The notes beneath the pieces are model-generated. The model saw only the letters and a list, made by a program, of their open reading frames with translations, searched no databases and was not told the origin of the DNA. 64,000 nucleotides of DNA, taken from positions 134,001 to 198,000 of the forward strand of contig NZ_JACBZD010000002.1 in the NCBI RefSeq assembly GCF_013407765.1. The letters run 5' to 3'. This document shows, piece by piece, positions 54,029 through 62,943 of the stretch (the first letter of the stretch is position 1; every line of letters starts with the position of its first letter). The position numbers were made by a program, and so were the translations under genes. This stretch comes from Allostreptomyces psammosilenae. GTDB lineage: Bacteria; Actinomycetota; Actinomycetes; Streptomycetales; Streptomycetaceae.

Positions 54029-55011
54029 CTAGATGATTGAGTCCGATGTTCTCAGTGGTCGTAGGCGATCAGTGAGCGTTTGACTGGGGCGTTGGTGTTC
54101 CAGTTGTGCCAGATCGCGGCGGCGAGGGCGAGGAGTCGTTGGGCGGTGCGGGCGAACACCCCTTGGGGTGTTCGCCCGCCGTGTTGCTCGAGGCTGAGCT
54201 GGCCTTTGAGGGTGTCGAAGACGGCCTCGATCCACTGGCGGGAGCGGGCGAGCCTGCCGTGGCGGGCTGGTTCGTCCTTGCGGTCCGGGCGAACGAGGTG
54301 GATGCCGAGCCGGTCGGTGAGGAACGCCTCGAACTCCCGCCCGGCGAAGCCCTTGTCCGCGAGGATGACCTGGCCGGCTCGCACGAGGTGGTGGTCGCGT
54401 TCGAGCAGTGCGGTCATCACTTCCCGCTCACCGATCCCGGGGGTGGCCAGGCACCAGGTGACGGGCATGCCTTCGGCGGTGGTGACGAGGTAGAGGCGTA
54501 GGCCCCAGAAGTAGCGGGAGTGGGAGCGGCAGTAGCCGTAGCCGGCCCATCCGGCCAGTTGGGAGCGTCTGACGGTCTCGCGTGAGGCGGCGCATGGGAG
54601 GGGTGTGGAGTCGATCAGCCGTAGGTTGTCCTCCCATGTGGGCACGGTGCGGGCCAGTGCCTCGATCACCTGGGAGATCAAAGGTCCGGCCGTGTTGAGG
54701 CGCTTGGTGTAGCCGGACTGCTGGGGCAGGTAGCGGAACAGGTGCCGCAGGCGGGCGTGGGCGAAGCGGAGCCAGTGGCGGGTCGAGGGGAAGCCGAGCA
54801 GGGCCTGTGCGACGGCCAGGCACAGCAGTTCCGCGTCCGAGAGTTTCGGGGGTCGCCCGATCCGGCGACGCGGGGCTGTTGGGGCCACGTGGTCGTCGAT
54901 GAACACGTACAGTGCTGCCAGAAGGGCGTCTAGGTTTGTCGTCACACACGAACCAACGGACGCCCTTCGTCATGGTCGCGGCCAGCCCAAACATCGGACT
55001 CAATCATCTAG
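54029..55011 (-). mobile_element. IS982-type insertion sequence, complete
   Basis: The element is 983 bp with perfect 22-bp terminal inverted repeats (54029-54050 and 54990-55011; CTAGATGATTGAGTCCGATG at the left end) around one intact transposase gene. No direct target duplication is visible in the flanks (TTCCCCGC left, GGGCGCGG right). The right end lies against the HelD-like gene and supplies its stop codon. Confidence 0.93.
54052..54945 (-). CDS. IS982-family transposase
   Basis: The 297-residue DDE transposase has the family opening MTTNLDALLAALYVFIDDHVAP and GRPPKLSDAELLCLAVAQALLGF. Likely catalytic acids are in LIDSTPLPCAAS, VILADKGFAGREFEAF and SRQWIEAVFDTLKGQLSLEQHGGRT. No frameshift or stop interrupts it, so the copy may be active. 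Its codon use is less GC-rich at third positions than the neighbours (for example many CGT, GTG and TTG-like codons). Confidence 0.94.
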   Translation of the reverse strand: MTTNLDALLAALYVFIDDHVAPTAPRRRIGRPPKLSDAELLCLAVAQALLGFPSTRHWLRFAHARLRHLFRYLPQQSGYTKRLNTAGPLISQVIEALARTVPTWEDNLRLIDSTPLPCAASRETVRRSQLAGWAGYGYCRSHSRYFWGLRLYLVTTAEGMPVTWCLATPGIGEREVMTALLERDHHLVRAGQVILADKGFAGREFEAFLTDRLGIHLVRPDRKDEPARHGRLARSRQWIEAVFDTLKGQLSLEQHGGRTPQGVFARTAQRLLALAAAIWHNWNTNAPVKRSLIAYDH

Positions 55012-57206
55012 GGGCGCGGCCGCTCGGCCAGTTCCTCCGGCAGGTCCTCGCCGTGCACCACCAGCAGCCCGGACACCGGCCGGGTCAGCACCACGTACAG
55101 CCGGCGCAGCCCGGTGCGGCGGTCCGGTTCGCCGGCCACCACCGCCGCCGGCTCGTGCACGACCACCCAGTCGTACTCCAGGCCCTTCGCCAGCGAGGCC
55201 GGGACCAGCGTCAGCCGGCACTCGGCGGAGGTCTCCCGCCCCGGCTCCAAGTGGTCCAGGCCCGCCTCGGCGAGCGCCGCCGCCAGCTCCGGCAGGCGCG
55301 CGTCCGCCGCGATCAGGCCGATCGAGCCCTCGTTCTCCAGCGCCGTCCGGCAGGCCCGCACCGTGGCGGCGGTGGTCTCCTCCAGCGGGGCCCGCACCAC
55401 CCGCAACGCGCCGGGGGAGCGTCGCACCGACGTCGCCGGCGCCAGCCCGGGAGCGATGGCCGGCAGCAGCCGGGAGGCGAACGCGATGACCTCCTCCGGC
55501 ACCCGGAAGCCCTGGGTGAGTTCCTCGACCACCCCGTCCTCCTGCCCGAGGTGGCGCAGCGCCTCCTCCCACGTCGAGGTGGCCCACGGGGTGGTGCCCT
55601 GCGCCAGGTCGCCCAGGACGGTCGCCGAGCCGGTGCTGCACCGGCGCCCCACCGCCCGGTACTGCATGGGGGAGAGGTCCTGCGCCTCGTCCAGCACGAC
55701 GTGGCCCAGCGCCCCGATCCGCTCCACCAGGTCGGTGGCCTCGTCCACCAGCACCGCGTCCGCCGCCGTCCACGGCGCCGACCGCACCCCGCGCGCCGGC
55801 TTCGGCCAGCGGATCGCCGCCTGCTCCTCCTCGCTGAGCAGGTCCCGCGCGCACTCGGCCAGGAACTCCGGCTCGCCCAGCAGGCGCATCACCACCTTGG
55901 CCGGCTCGACCACCGGCCACAGCCGCTTGACCAGGTCCTTGACCTCCCGGCTGCGGGCCACCGCGTCCTGCACCCGGTCGTCCGGCGCCTCCCCGGCCGC
56001 CTCCATCCGCAGCAGCACGGTGTGCGCGATCCGCTGCGCCAGGGCCTGCCGGGCCGCGCCGTAGCGCACCCCGCGGGAACGCAGCTCAGCCACCACCTCC
56101 ACCAGCTCGTGGGCCGGGACCCGCCACCGGCGGGAGCCGCGCACCACCACCAGCGACTCCGTCGGCTCCACCACCCCCGACCAGACGGCGCGGCGCAGCA
56201 CCTCCGCCATCCGGGCGTCGCCCTTGACCAGCGCCGCCGCGGGGGTGTCCACGGCGCGCACCGGCACGTGCGCGACCAGCTCGTCCACCGTCGCCTGCCC
56301 GACCCGCACCTCGCCGAGGGCCGGCAGCACCTGCTCGATGTAGCGCAGGAAGGAGCGGTTGGGGCCGACGACCAGCGTGCCGGTGCGGCGCAGCCGCTCG
56401 CGGTGGGTGTAGAGCAGGTAGGCCACGCGGTGCAGGCCGACGGCGGTCTTGCCGGTGCCGGGCCCGCCCTGGACGCAGACCGTGCCGCTGAGCGGGCGGC
56501 GCACCAGGACGTCCTGGTCGGGCTGGATGGTGGCGACGATGTCGCGCATGGGGCCGACGCGCGGGCGCTCGATCTCGGCGGTCAGCAGGGCGCTGGTGGT
56601 GGCCATCTCGTGGGGGTCGGTGAGGTGCTCGTCCTCGTAGGCGGTCAGTTCGCCGCGGGTCCAGCCGAAGCGGCGGCGCAGCGCCACGTCCATCGGCCGC
56701 TCGCGGGTGGCCTGGTAGAAGGACTGCGAGACGGGGGCGCGCCAGTCCAGCACCAGGGGGTCGCCCTCGGCGTCGTGCACGTGCCGGCGGCCGATGTAGA
56801 AGCGTTCGTGCTGGGGGCGGTCGTCGGTGGCGTCGTCGTGCGCGAGGTCGATGCGGCCGAAGAACAGCGGGGTGTCGGCGAGGTCGGCGAGGGCCGCGAT
56901 GCGCAGCTGGACCTGGGCCCGCAGCGCCTCGGCGGAGACCCAGGTGGCGGCGGTGTCGGTGAGGTCGAGCGACTCGGCGTCCTCCCGCATGGCGCGCAGC
57001 GCCGCCCGGGAGGCCCGCAGGTGGGCGCGTTCCCGGTCCAGCGGGCCGTCGGCGGAGGCGTCGCCGGGGGCCTGGGCGGAGGGGACGCCGGGGGCGTGGG
57101 TGCTGGTGACGCCGGTGCTGGCGGCGTCGGCGGGCCCGGCCGGGGTGGGGTGGGGAACGGCGGGCTGGTGAGGCTGGGTGGGCACGGGAATCCGGAACCT
57201 TCTCAT
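55008..57206 (-). CDS. HelD/HelR-like RNA-polymerase-associated motor ATPase
   Basis: The 732-residue protein starts at ATG 57206, or GTG 57185; ribosome sites are weak for both. It is a UvrD-like superfamily 1 ATPase of HelD type. It has an N-terminal coiled coil (LDRERAHLRASRAALRAMREDAESL), FYIGRRHVHDAEGDPLVLDWRAPVSQSFYQAT, Walker A VQGGPGTGKTAVGLHRVAYLLYTH, and Walker B VVLDEAQDLSPMQYRAVGRRC. HelD proteins recycle stalled RNA polymerase; actinobacterial HelR can also dislodge rifamycin. The IS982 end follows the last codon and provides the TAG, so the original C-terminus may be altered. Confidence 0.9.
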   Translation of the reverse strand: MRRFRIPVPTQPHQPAVPHPTPAGPADAASTGVTSTHAPGVPSAQAPGDASADGPLDRERAHLRASRAALRAMREDAESLDLTDTAATWVSAEALRAQVQLRIAALADLADTPLFFGRIDLAHDDATDDRPQHERFYIGRRHVHDAEGDPLVLDWRAPVSQSFYQATRERPMDVALRRRFGWTRGELTAYEDEHLTDPHEMATTSALLTAEIERPRVGPMRDIVATIQPDQDVLVRRPLSGTVCVQGGPGTGKTAVGLHRVAYLLYTHRERLRRTGTLVVGPNRSFLRYIEQVLPALGEVRVGQATVDELVAHVPVRAVDTPAAALVKGDARMAEVLRRAVWSGVVEPTESLVVVRGSRRWRVPAHELVEVVAELRSRGVRYGAARQALAQRIAHTVLLRMEAAGEAPDDRVQDAVARSREVKDLVKRLWPVVEPAKVVMRLLGEPEFLAECARDLLSEEEQAAIRWPKPARGVRSAPWTAADAVLVDEATDLVERIGALGHVVLDEAQDLSPMQYRAVGRRCSTGSATVLGDLAQGTTPWATSTWEEALRHLGQEDGVVEELTQGFRVPEEVIAFASRLLPAIAPGLAPATSVRRSPGALRVVRAPLEETTAATVRACRTALENEGSIGLIAADARLPELAAALAEAGLDHLEPGRETSAECRLTLVPASLAKGLEYDWVVVHEPAAVVAGEPDRRTGLRRLYVVLTRPVSGLLVVHGEDLPEELAERPRP

Positions 57207-57878
57207 CGGGCCCCGCGCGCGACGCACCGGTGGGTCGGCCGAACGGAGCATGCCGTCGGACCGGCCCGGGCGTACCGGCCGTGGCCGGGACGGCCGGCCG
57301 TCGCACGACCCGGCCGGGTACGGCCTGCCGGACGGGACGGCCGTGGCCGGCGGTGACCGGGGCCGGGCGTGACCGGGCGCGCGTCGCGGGGACGTGACGC
57401 GAACGGGGACACCGACCGGTGCCGACCGGTCGGTACCTCCCCCGGCTGCCCGGGGCGGCGAGGCGGCCCGTGCTCGGCGCCACGGCGTCCGACGAGGTGA
57501 CGAGACGACACGTCGTCGGCGCCCGGAGGCCGGTGCGCGACAGGCGACCCCGCGGCCCGCGCGGTACCACGGTTCGGGAGGCGGCAAGAGCGACCGAGCA
57601 TAGTGACGGCCGCCGGCGCCGTCCAGCACCCTGTCCCCATCCGGCCTCGGTGCCCCATCCGGCCTCGGTGCCCCATCCGGCCTCGGTGCCCCATCCGGCC
57701 CCGGCGCCCCATCCGGCCCCGGCGGCCCATCCGCCCCACCCCCGCCGCCCCCGGCGACCCGTCCGGCCCAGCCGGACGCCGCCGGCGGCGTGGCGTCCGT
57801 GCCGTTCCGGGGTCCGGCGATGCCCGGCGCGGACCCGCCATAGATACTGATAACGGGACGAACAGGACGGAAGCGACT
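57207..57878. other. Divergent region between helD and phosphatase gene
   Basis: This 672-base gap contains the 18-bp tandem repeat. A TAGATACTGATAAC near 57841 holds TAGATACT, a possible -10 for the phosphatase gene. Long frames here are low-complexity shadows. Confidence 0.45.
57635..57733. repeat. 18-bp tandem repeat, five full copies
   Basis: Five contiguous units of CCCCATCCGGCCTCGGTG (first three identical, last two with CCCCGGCG) span 57635-57724, with a partial sixth. They lie in the divergent region between helD and the phosphatase gene. The unit is a multiple of three, so spurious frames run through it. Confidence 0.88.
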
Positions 57879-59042
57879 ATGTGGCGCCAAAAGCTGTCCG
57901 AACGGGAAGCGCAGCTGTACGGCATCCCGATGCCGCGCTGGCTGCCCTGGCTCGACCTCGTGCCCTGGGCCAGCGTGGTGCTCATCTTCCTGGCCGACAT
58001 GCTGACCGGGGAGAGCGTCGAGCTCGACGCGGCCCTGGTCGCCCCGCCCGCCCTGGCCGCGGTGTTCGGCCGCAACGCCTGGCTGCCGCTGCCGGTCGGC
58101 GTGGTCTCCGTCCTCGCCTACGTCTCACTCGGCCTGGTGCACCACCATGGCGAGGCCCAGTGGATCGGCGACCTGCGGACCAACGCGGGCCTCAGCGCGA
58201 TCGTCGTGGTCACCCTGATCAGCTGGGTCCTCGGCGCCGCCCGCCTGCGGCTGCAGAAGCGCGTCGCCGACGTCAGCCTCGTGGCCGAGGTGACCCAGCG
58301 GGTGCTGCTGCGCCCGCTGCCGCCGAAGATCGGCCCCGTGCGGGTCTCAGTGCGCTACGTCGCCGCGATGGAGCACGCCCGGATCGGCGGTGACCTGTAC
58401 GAGGTCGTGCTGACCCGCCACGGGGTCCGCGCGATCATCGGCGACGTGCGCGGCAAGGGGCTGCTCACGGTGGAGACGGCGGCCTCCGTCCTCGGGTCGT
58501 TCCGGGACGCCGCCCACGAGGAGGAGACGCTGCGGGCCCTGGCCGGACGGCTGTCCCGCAGCGTGGAGCGGGTGCTCGGCCCGGAGGACTTCGTCACGGC
58601 CGCCCTGGTGGCCGTGCGCGACGGGGAACTGGACACGCTGGTGCTCGGCCACCCCCCGCCGCTGCTGCTCACCCGCCCGCCCGGGGAGCGGGACGAGTGG
58701 CGGGTGGAGGCGCTGGAACCGGCCGACCCCGCCCCGCCGCTCGGCGTGGTGATCGACGAGGAGGCCCAGCTCAGCGTGGTGACCCGGCGCTGGGAGCCGG
58801 GGAACCGGCTGCTGCTGTACACCGACGGCACCACCGAGGCCCGGGACCGCCGCGGCGAGTTCTACCCGCTGGTCGAGCGGATCGGGCGCAGCGCCCGGCT
58901 CCCCTGCGAGCGGGTGCTCGACGACCTCCTCGGCGACGTCCAGCGGCACCTCGGGCACAAGGGGCACGACGACGACGCCGCCCTGCTGCTCCTGGAGTAC
59001 GACCCCACCGGCGGCGGCTCCTCCCCCCGCCCCGCGCACTGA
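57879..59042 (+). CDS. Membrane-anchored SpoIIE-type PP2C phosphatase
   Basis: ATG 57879 starts a 387-residue protein. The first 125 residues contain three to four transmembrane helices (LPWLDLVPWASVVLIFLADM, LPLPVGVVSVLAYVSLGLVH, NAGLSAIVVVTLISWVLGAARL). A short coil follows, then a SpoIIE phosphatase domain with MEHARIGGDLYEVVLTRHG, AIIGDVRGKGLLTVETAASVLGSF, LLLYTDGTTEARD and GHDDDAALLLLEY. It should dephosphorylate an anti-anti-sigma factor, controlled from the membrane. It converges with the XPB helicase gene. Confidence 0.9.
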   Translation: MWRQKLSEREAQLYGIPMPRWLPWLDLVPWASVVLIFLADMLTGESVELDAALVAPPALAAVFGRNAWLPLPVGVVSVLAYVSLGLVHHHGEAQWIGDLRTNAGLSAIVVVTLISWVLGAARLRLQKRVADVSLVAEVTQRVLLRPLPPKIGPVRVSVRYVAAMEHARIGGDLYEVVLTRHGVRAIIGDVRGKGLLTVETAASVLGSFRDAAHEEETLRALAGRLSRSVERVLGPEDFVTAALVAVRDGELDTLVLGHPPPLLLTRPPGERDEWRVEALEPADPAPPLGVVIDEEAQLSVVTRRWEPGNRLLLYTDGTTEARDRRGEFYPLVERIGRSARLPCERVLDDLLGDVQRHLGHKGHDDDAALLLLEYDPTGGGSSPRPAH

Positions 59043-59066
59043 CCGGCCGGGGGCGCCCGGAGCCGC

Positions 59067-60731
59067 TCAGACCCCGTCCGGGACCCCGCCGCCGGACAGG
59101 ATGTCGTCGGCGTCCACGATCCGGTAGGCGTAGCCCTGCTCCGCCAGGAACCGCTGCCGGTGCGCGGCGAACTCCTGGTCGACGCTGTCCCGCGCGACCA
59201 CCGAGTAGAACCGCGCCGCCCGCCCGTCCGCCTTCGGCCGCAGCACCCGGCCGAGCCGCTGCGCCTCCTCCTGGCGGGAGCCGAAGGTGCCGGAGACCTG
59301 GATCGCGACGGCCGCCTCCGGCAGGTCGATGGAGAAGTTGGCCACCTTGCTCACCACCAGCACCGACAGCTCCCCGGTACGGAAGGCGTCGAAGAGCTTC
59401 TCCCGCTGGGCGTTGCTGGTGTCGCCCTTGATCACCGGCGCGCCGAGCCGGGCGCCGAGCTCGTCGAGCTGGTCGATGTACTGCCCGATCACCAGGGTCT
59501 GCTCGCCCTGGTGCAGCCGCACCAACTGCTCGGTGACGCGCTGCTTGCTCTCCGTGGTGGCGCAGAAACGGTACCTCTCCTCGGACTCGGCGGTGGCGTA
59601 GGCCAGCCGCTCGGAGTCCGTCATGGTCACCCGCACCTCCACGCAGTCGGCCGGGGCGATCCAGCCCTGCGCCTCGATCTCCTTCCACGGCGCGTCGTAC
59701 CGCTTCGGGCCGATCAGCGAGAAGACGTCGCCCTCCCGGCCGTCCTCCCGCACCAGCGTGGCGGTCAGCCCCAGCCGCCGGCGCGCCTGGAGGTCCGCCG
59801 TGAAGCGGAAGATCGGGGCCGGCAGCAGGTGCACCTCGTCGTAGACCACCAGGCCCCAGTCCCGGGAGTCGAACAGCTCCAGGTGCGGGTAGACGCCCTT
59901 CCGGCGCACCGTGACCACCTGGTAGGTGGCGATGGTGACCGGCCGGATCTCCTTCTTGCTGCCGGAGTACTCGCCGATCTCGTCCTCGGTGAGCGAGGTG
60001 CGGCGCAGCAGCTCGGTCTTCCACTGGTGCGCGGAGACCGTGTTGGTCACCAGGATCAGCGTGGTGGCCCGGGCCCGGGCCATGGCCGCCGCGCCGACCA
60101 GCGTCTTGCCGGCGCCGCACGGCAGCACGACCACGCCGGAGCCGCCGTGCCAGAAGCCCTCCACCGCCTGCGCCTGGTACGGGCGCAGCGACCAGCCGTC
60201 CTCCCGCAGGTCGATCGGGTGCGCCTCGCCGTCCACGTAGCCGGCCAGGTCCTCCACCGGCCAGCCCAGCTTCAGCAGCGTCTGCTTGATCTGCCCGCGC
60301 TCCGAGGGGTGCACCACGACGGTGTCCGCGTCGATCCGGGCGCCCACCAGCGGCTTGATCTTCTTGCTGCGCAGCACCTCCTCCAGCACCGGGCGGTCGG
60401 TGGTGACCATCACCAGCCCGTGCGCGGGGTGCCGCAGCAGCTGGAGCCGGCCGTAGCGGGCCATGGTCTCGGCCACGTCCACCAGCAGCCCGTGCGGCAC
60501 CGGGTAGCGGGAGTGCGCCACCAGCGCGTCCACCACCTGCTCGGCGTCGTGCCCGGCGGCACGCGCGTTCCACAGGCCGAGCGGGGTGATCCGGTAGGTG
60601 TGCATGTGCTCCGGCGCCCGCTCCAGCTCGGCGAACGGAGCGATGTCGCGCCGGCACTCGGCGGCCCTGGGGTGGTCCACCTCCAGCAGCAGCGTCTTGT
60701 CGCTCTGCACGATGAGCGGTCCGTCGGTCAC
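59067..60731 (-). CDS. XPB-like DNA repair helicase
   Basis: GTG 60731 is preferred over the long upstream frame; GGATGG lies upstream and the protein then begins VTDGPLIVQSDKTLLLEVDH, the family start. The 554-residue superfamily 2 helicase has an N-terminal damage-recognition-like region, Walker A VVLPCGAGKTLVGAAAM, the box LVVYDEVHLLPA, LGLTATLVREDG, and motif VI QEEAQRLGRVLRPK. Bacterial XPB proteins unwind DNA 3' to 5' and may help repair or transcription. Confidence 0.94.
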   Translation of the reverse strand: MTDGPLIVQSDKTLLLEVDHPRAAECRRDIAPFAELERAPEHMHTYRITPLGLWNARAAGHDAEQVVDALVAHSRYPVPHGLLVDVAETMARYGRLQLLRHPAHGLVMVTTDRPVLEEVLRSKKIKPLVGARIDADTVVVHPSERGQIKQTLLKLGWPVEDLAGYVDGEAHPIDLREDGWSLRPYQAQAVEGFWHGGSGVVVLPCGAGKTLVGAAAMARARATTLILVTNTVSAHQWKTELLRRTSLTEDEIGEYSGSKKEIRPVTIATYQVVTVRRKGVYPHLELFDSRDWGLVVYDEVHLLPAPIFRFTADLQARRRLGLTATLVREDGREGDVFSLIGPKRYDAPWKEIEAQGWIAPADCVEVRVTMTDSERLAYATAESEERYRFCATTESKQRVTEQLVRLHQGEQTLVIGQYIDQLDELGARLGAPVIKGDTSNAQREKLFDAFRTGELSVLVVSKVANFSIDLPEAAVAIQVSGTFGSRQEEAQRLGRVLRPKADGRAARFYSVVARDSVDQEFAAHRQRFLAEQGYAYRIVDADDILSGGGVPDGV

Positions 60732-60958
60732 GTCGCCATCCTCTCCGCTGTCCGGGAACGGCCCACCGTGGGAACGCGAGCCCGTGGCGCGCGTGACTCG
60801 TGAGGCGGGCGGTCTGGCTGTGGCCCGTGCGGGGGCCAAACACCCAGTGTCGCGCATCGGCGAAGGTTGGGTGGCCCGAACGGGTGACGGCGGTGGTTCA
60901 CGGCCGGACACCACTGCCACACTGGCGTCGACGGCTTCGACGGAGGCAGGTGAGCGGT

Positions 60959-61537
60959 GTGAGTGCGGTCGAGGACCACGCGGGTGCCTGGACGATAGAG
61001 GACGTCCTGGCGCTGGAGGACGACGGCAAGCACCGGTTCGAACTGTGGGGGGACGCGCTCGTGATGTCACCGGCGGCGGGCTTCAAGCATCAGCGGGCGT
61101 CGCGTCGCCTGGCCAATCTCCTGGAGGCCGCCGCCGAGGCCGCCGGCGCGCCGGTGGAGGTGCTGGAGGCGGTGAACGTGGTGCTGCCGAGCGGGATGTG
61201 CGTGCCGGACATCGCGGTCGTCGAGAACGCGGCCGCCGCCACGGACCCGGTGACCGTGGACGCCGAGGCGGTGTGGCTGGTCGTCGAGATCGTCTCGCCT
61301 TCGCCGGCGGGCCGGCGGATCGACCGTATGGTCAAGCCGCTGCTCTACGCGGAGGGCGTCATCCCCGGCTACTGGCGGCTGGAACTCCAACCCGTGCCCG
61401 AGCTGGTGGTGGCCGAGTGGCAGGACGGCCGGTACGTCGAGCGTCTGGTCGCCGAGCCGAACCGGACCACGCTGATCGAGAAGCCGTTCCCGGTCTCGGT
61501 GGATCCGATGGACCTGGTGCGCCCGGCGCGGGGCTGA
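60959..61537 (+). CDS. Uma2-family (PD-(D/E)XK-like) protein
   Basis: GTG 60959 gives 192 residues; GTG 60950 is in frame but lies too close to GGAGG. The protein has the Uma2/DUF820 pattern: GKHRFELWGDALVMSPAAGFKHQRASRRLANLLE, CVPDIAVVENA with the active-site Asp, and WLVVEIVSPSPAGRRIDRMVKPLLYAEGVIPGYWRLEL with the E-x-x-S and Lys region. This fold is a restriction-endonuclease-like domain of unknown biological role, amplified in actinomycetes and cyanobacteria. Confidence 0.9.
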   Translation: MSAVEDHAGAWTIEDVLALEDDGKHRFELWGDALVMSPAAGFKHQRASRRLANLLEAAAEAAGAPVEVLEAVNVVLPSGMCVPDIAVVENAAAATDPVTVDAEAVWLVVEIVSPSPAGRRIDRMVKPLLYAEGVIPGYWRLELQPVPELVVAEWQDGRYVERLVAEPNRTTLIEKPFPVSVDPMDLVRPARG

Positions 61538-61639
61538 GCGACGCCCGTGCCCTCGCGGGGCCGAGGTATCGCGGACCGGAGTTGACCTAAAGGCGGCCTA
61601 GCGTTCCTCGTGTCGGACCAACCGAGGAAGGGGCATCCC

Positions 61640-62197
61640 ATGGCCACCACCAGCGCTGCCGCGAACACCACCCCCGAGAGCACCCCCGTCGTCCTGGCGG
61701 ACGAGCGCACCCAGCTCCTGGGCATCCTGGCCGAGCAGCGCGACACGCTGCTGATCACCGTGCGCGGCCTCGACGACGAGCGGGCGGCGCGGCGCACCAC
61801 CGTGAGCGAACTGACCCTCGGTGGTCTGATCAAGCACGTCGCCCGCACCGAGGCGTTCTGGGTGCGGCTGATGCGCGAGCGCGACGGCCTGCTGCTGCCG
61901 GGCGACCTCGACGAGGAGCGGATGCGCCTGTCGGACGGGGAGACGCTGGACGGCATGCTGGCGGAGTACGCGGCCGTCGCCGAGGCCACCGAGGCGGCCG
62001 TCGCGGCGCTGCCCGACCTCGACGTGGCCGTCCCGCTGCCGGACTTCCCGTGGGCCCCCAGCGACGAGCCGGTGTACTGGTCGGCGCGCCGGGTGCTGCT
62101 GCACCTGCTGCGGGAGACCGCGCACCACTGCGGCCACGCCGACATCATCCGGGAGTCGCTGGACGGCGCCAACACCACCATGCAGATGGCCGGCTGA
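61640..62197 (+). CDS. DinB-family (DUF664) protein
   Basis: ATG 61640 with AGGAAGGGG upstream gives 185 residues. The four-helix DinB bundle shows LLGILAEQRDTLLITVRGLDDERAARRT, LTLGGLIKHVARTEAFWV (metal His) and LLHLLRETAHHCGHADIIRESLDGA (the HxxxH metal pair). Members may be thiol-dependent transferases (mycothiol/bacillithiol), but this protein's substrate is unknown. Confidence 0.9.
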   Translation: MATTSAAANTTPESTPVVLADERTQLLGILAEQRDTLLITVRGLDDERAARRTTVSELTLGGLIKHVARTEAFWVRLMRERDGLLLPGDLDEERMRLSDGETLDGMLAEYAAVAEATEAAVAALPDLDVAVPLPDFPWAPSDEPVYWSARRVLLHLLRETAHHCGHADIIRESLDGANTTMQMAG

Positions 62198-62247
62198 GCA
62201 CACGGCCGGCTGATCCGTGCGGCGCCCGCCCGGCCTCGGCCCCGGCC

Positions 62248-62943
62248 TCAGCCGAGGATGCCGCGCTGGTAGGCGGCGGCGACGGCCGCGGCCCGGTCGT
62301 TCACGCCCAGCTTGGCGTACAGGTGGGTGAGGTGGGTCTTCACGGTGGCCTCGCTGACGAACAGGGCCGCGGCGATCTCCCGGTTGGTGGTGCCCCTGGC
62401 CACCAGGGCGAGGACCTCGAACTCGCGCGAGCTGAGCGGCCGGCCCTCCGCCGGGCCGGCCGCGCCGGGCGCGCGGACCCGGGAGACCAGCCGGGAGGCC
62501 ACGGCCGGGGAGAGCACGGTGCGGCCGGCCGCGGTGGCCCGGACCGCCGTGAACAGCTCGTCGCGCGGGGCGTCCTTGAGGAGGTAGCCGGTGGCGCCGG
62601 CCTCGATCGCCGGGAGGGTGTCGGAGTCGGTGTCGTAGGTGGTCAGCACCAGCACCCGGCAGCGCAGGCCGCGCCGGACCAGTTCGGTGATGGCGGCCAC
62701 CCCGCCGCCGCCGGGCATGCGCAGGTCCATCAGCACCACGTCCGGGTCGAGGCGTTCGGCGAGCGCCACCGCCTCGGGGCCGCTGGACGCCTCGCCGAGC
62801 ACCGAGAACCCCGGGGAGGCCGCGAACATGCCGCGCAGCCCGTCGCGCACCACCGGATGGTCGTCGACGAGGAGCAGCGTGATCGGGGTGGCGTCCCGCG
62901 CGGGAGCGGCGTCGGGAGCGGCGGCGTCGGCGTCATGCGTCAT
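62248..62943 (-). CDS. NarL/LuxR-type response regulator
   Basis: The 231-residue regulator has a receiver domain (LLLVDDHPVVRDGLRGMF, phospho-Asp in DVVLMDLRMPGGGG, Lys in YLLKDAPRDELF) and a LuxR HTH (LSSREFEVLALVARGTTNREIAAALFVSEATVKTHLTHLYAKLGV). Its start overlaps the histidine kinase gene by 11 bases, giving a translationally coupled pair. Targets are unknown. Confidence 0.95.
   Translation of the reverse strand: MTHDADAAAPDAAPARDATPITLLLVDDHPVVRDGLRGMFAASPGFSVLGEASSGPEAVALAERLDPDVVLMDLRMPGGGGVAAITELVRRGLRCRVLVLTTYDTDSDTLPAIEAGATGYLLKDAPRDELFTAVRATAAGRTVLSPAVASRLVSRVRAPGAAGPAEGRPLSSREFEVLALVARGTTNREIAAALFVSEATVKTHLTHLYAKLGVNDRAAAVAAAYQRGILG

Noticed and set aside
57603-57878. N-terminal extension of the membrane phosphatase through the 18-bp repeat
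   Set aside because: It would encode only repeated IRPRCP units; ATG 57879 starts just before the first membrane helix.
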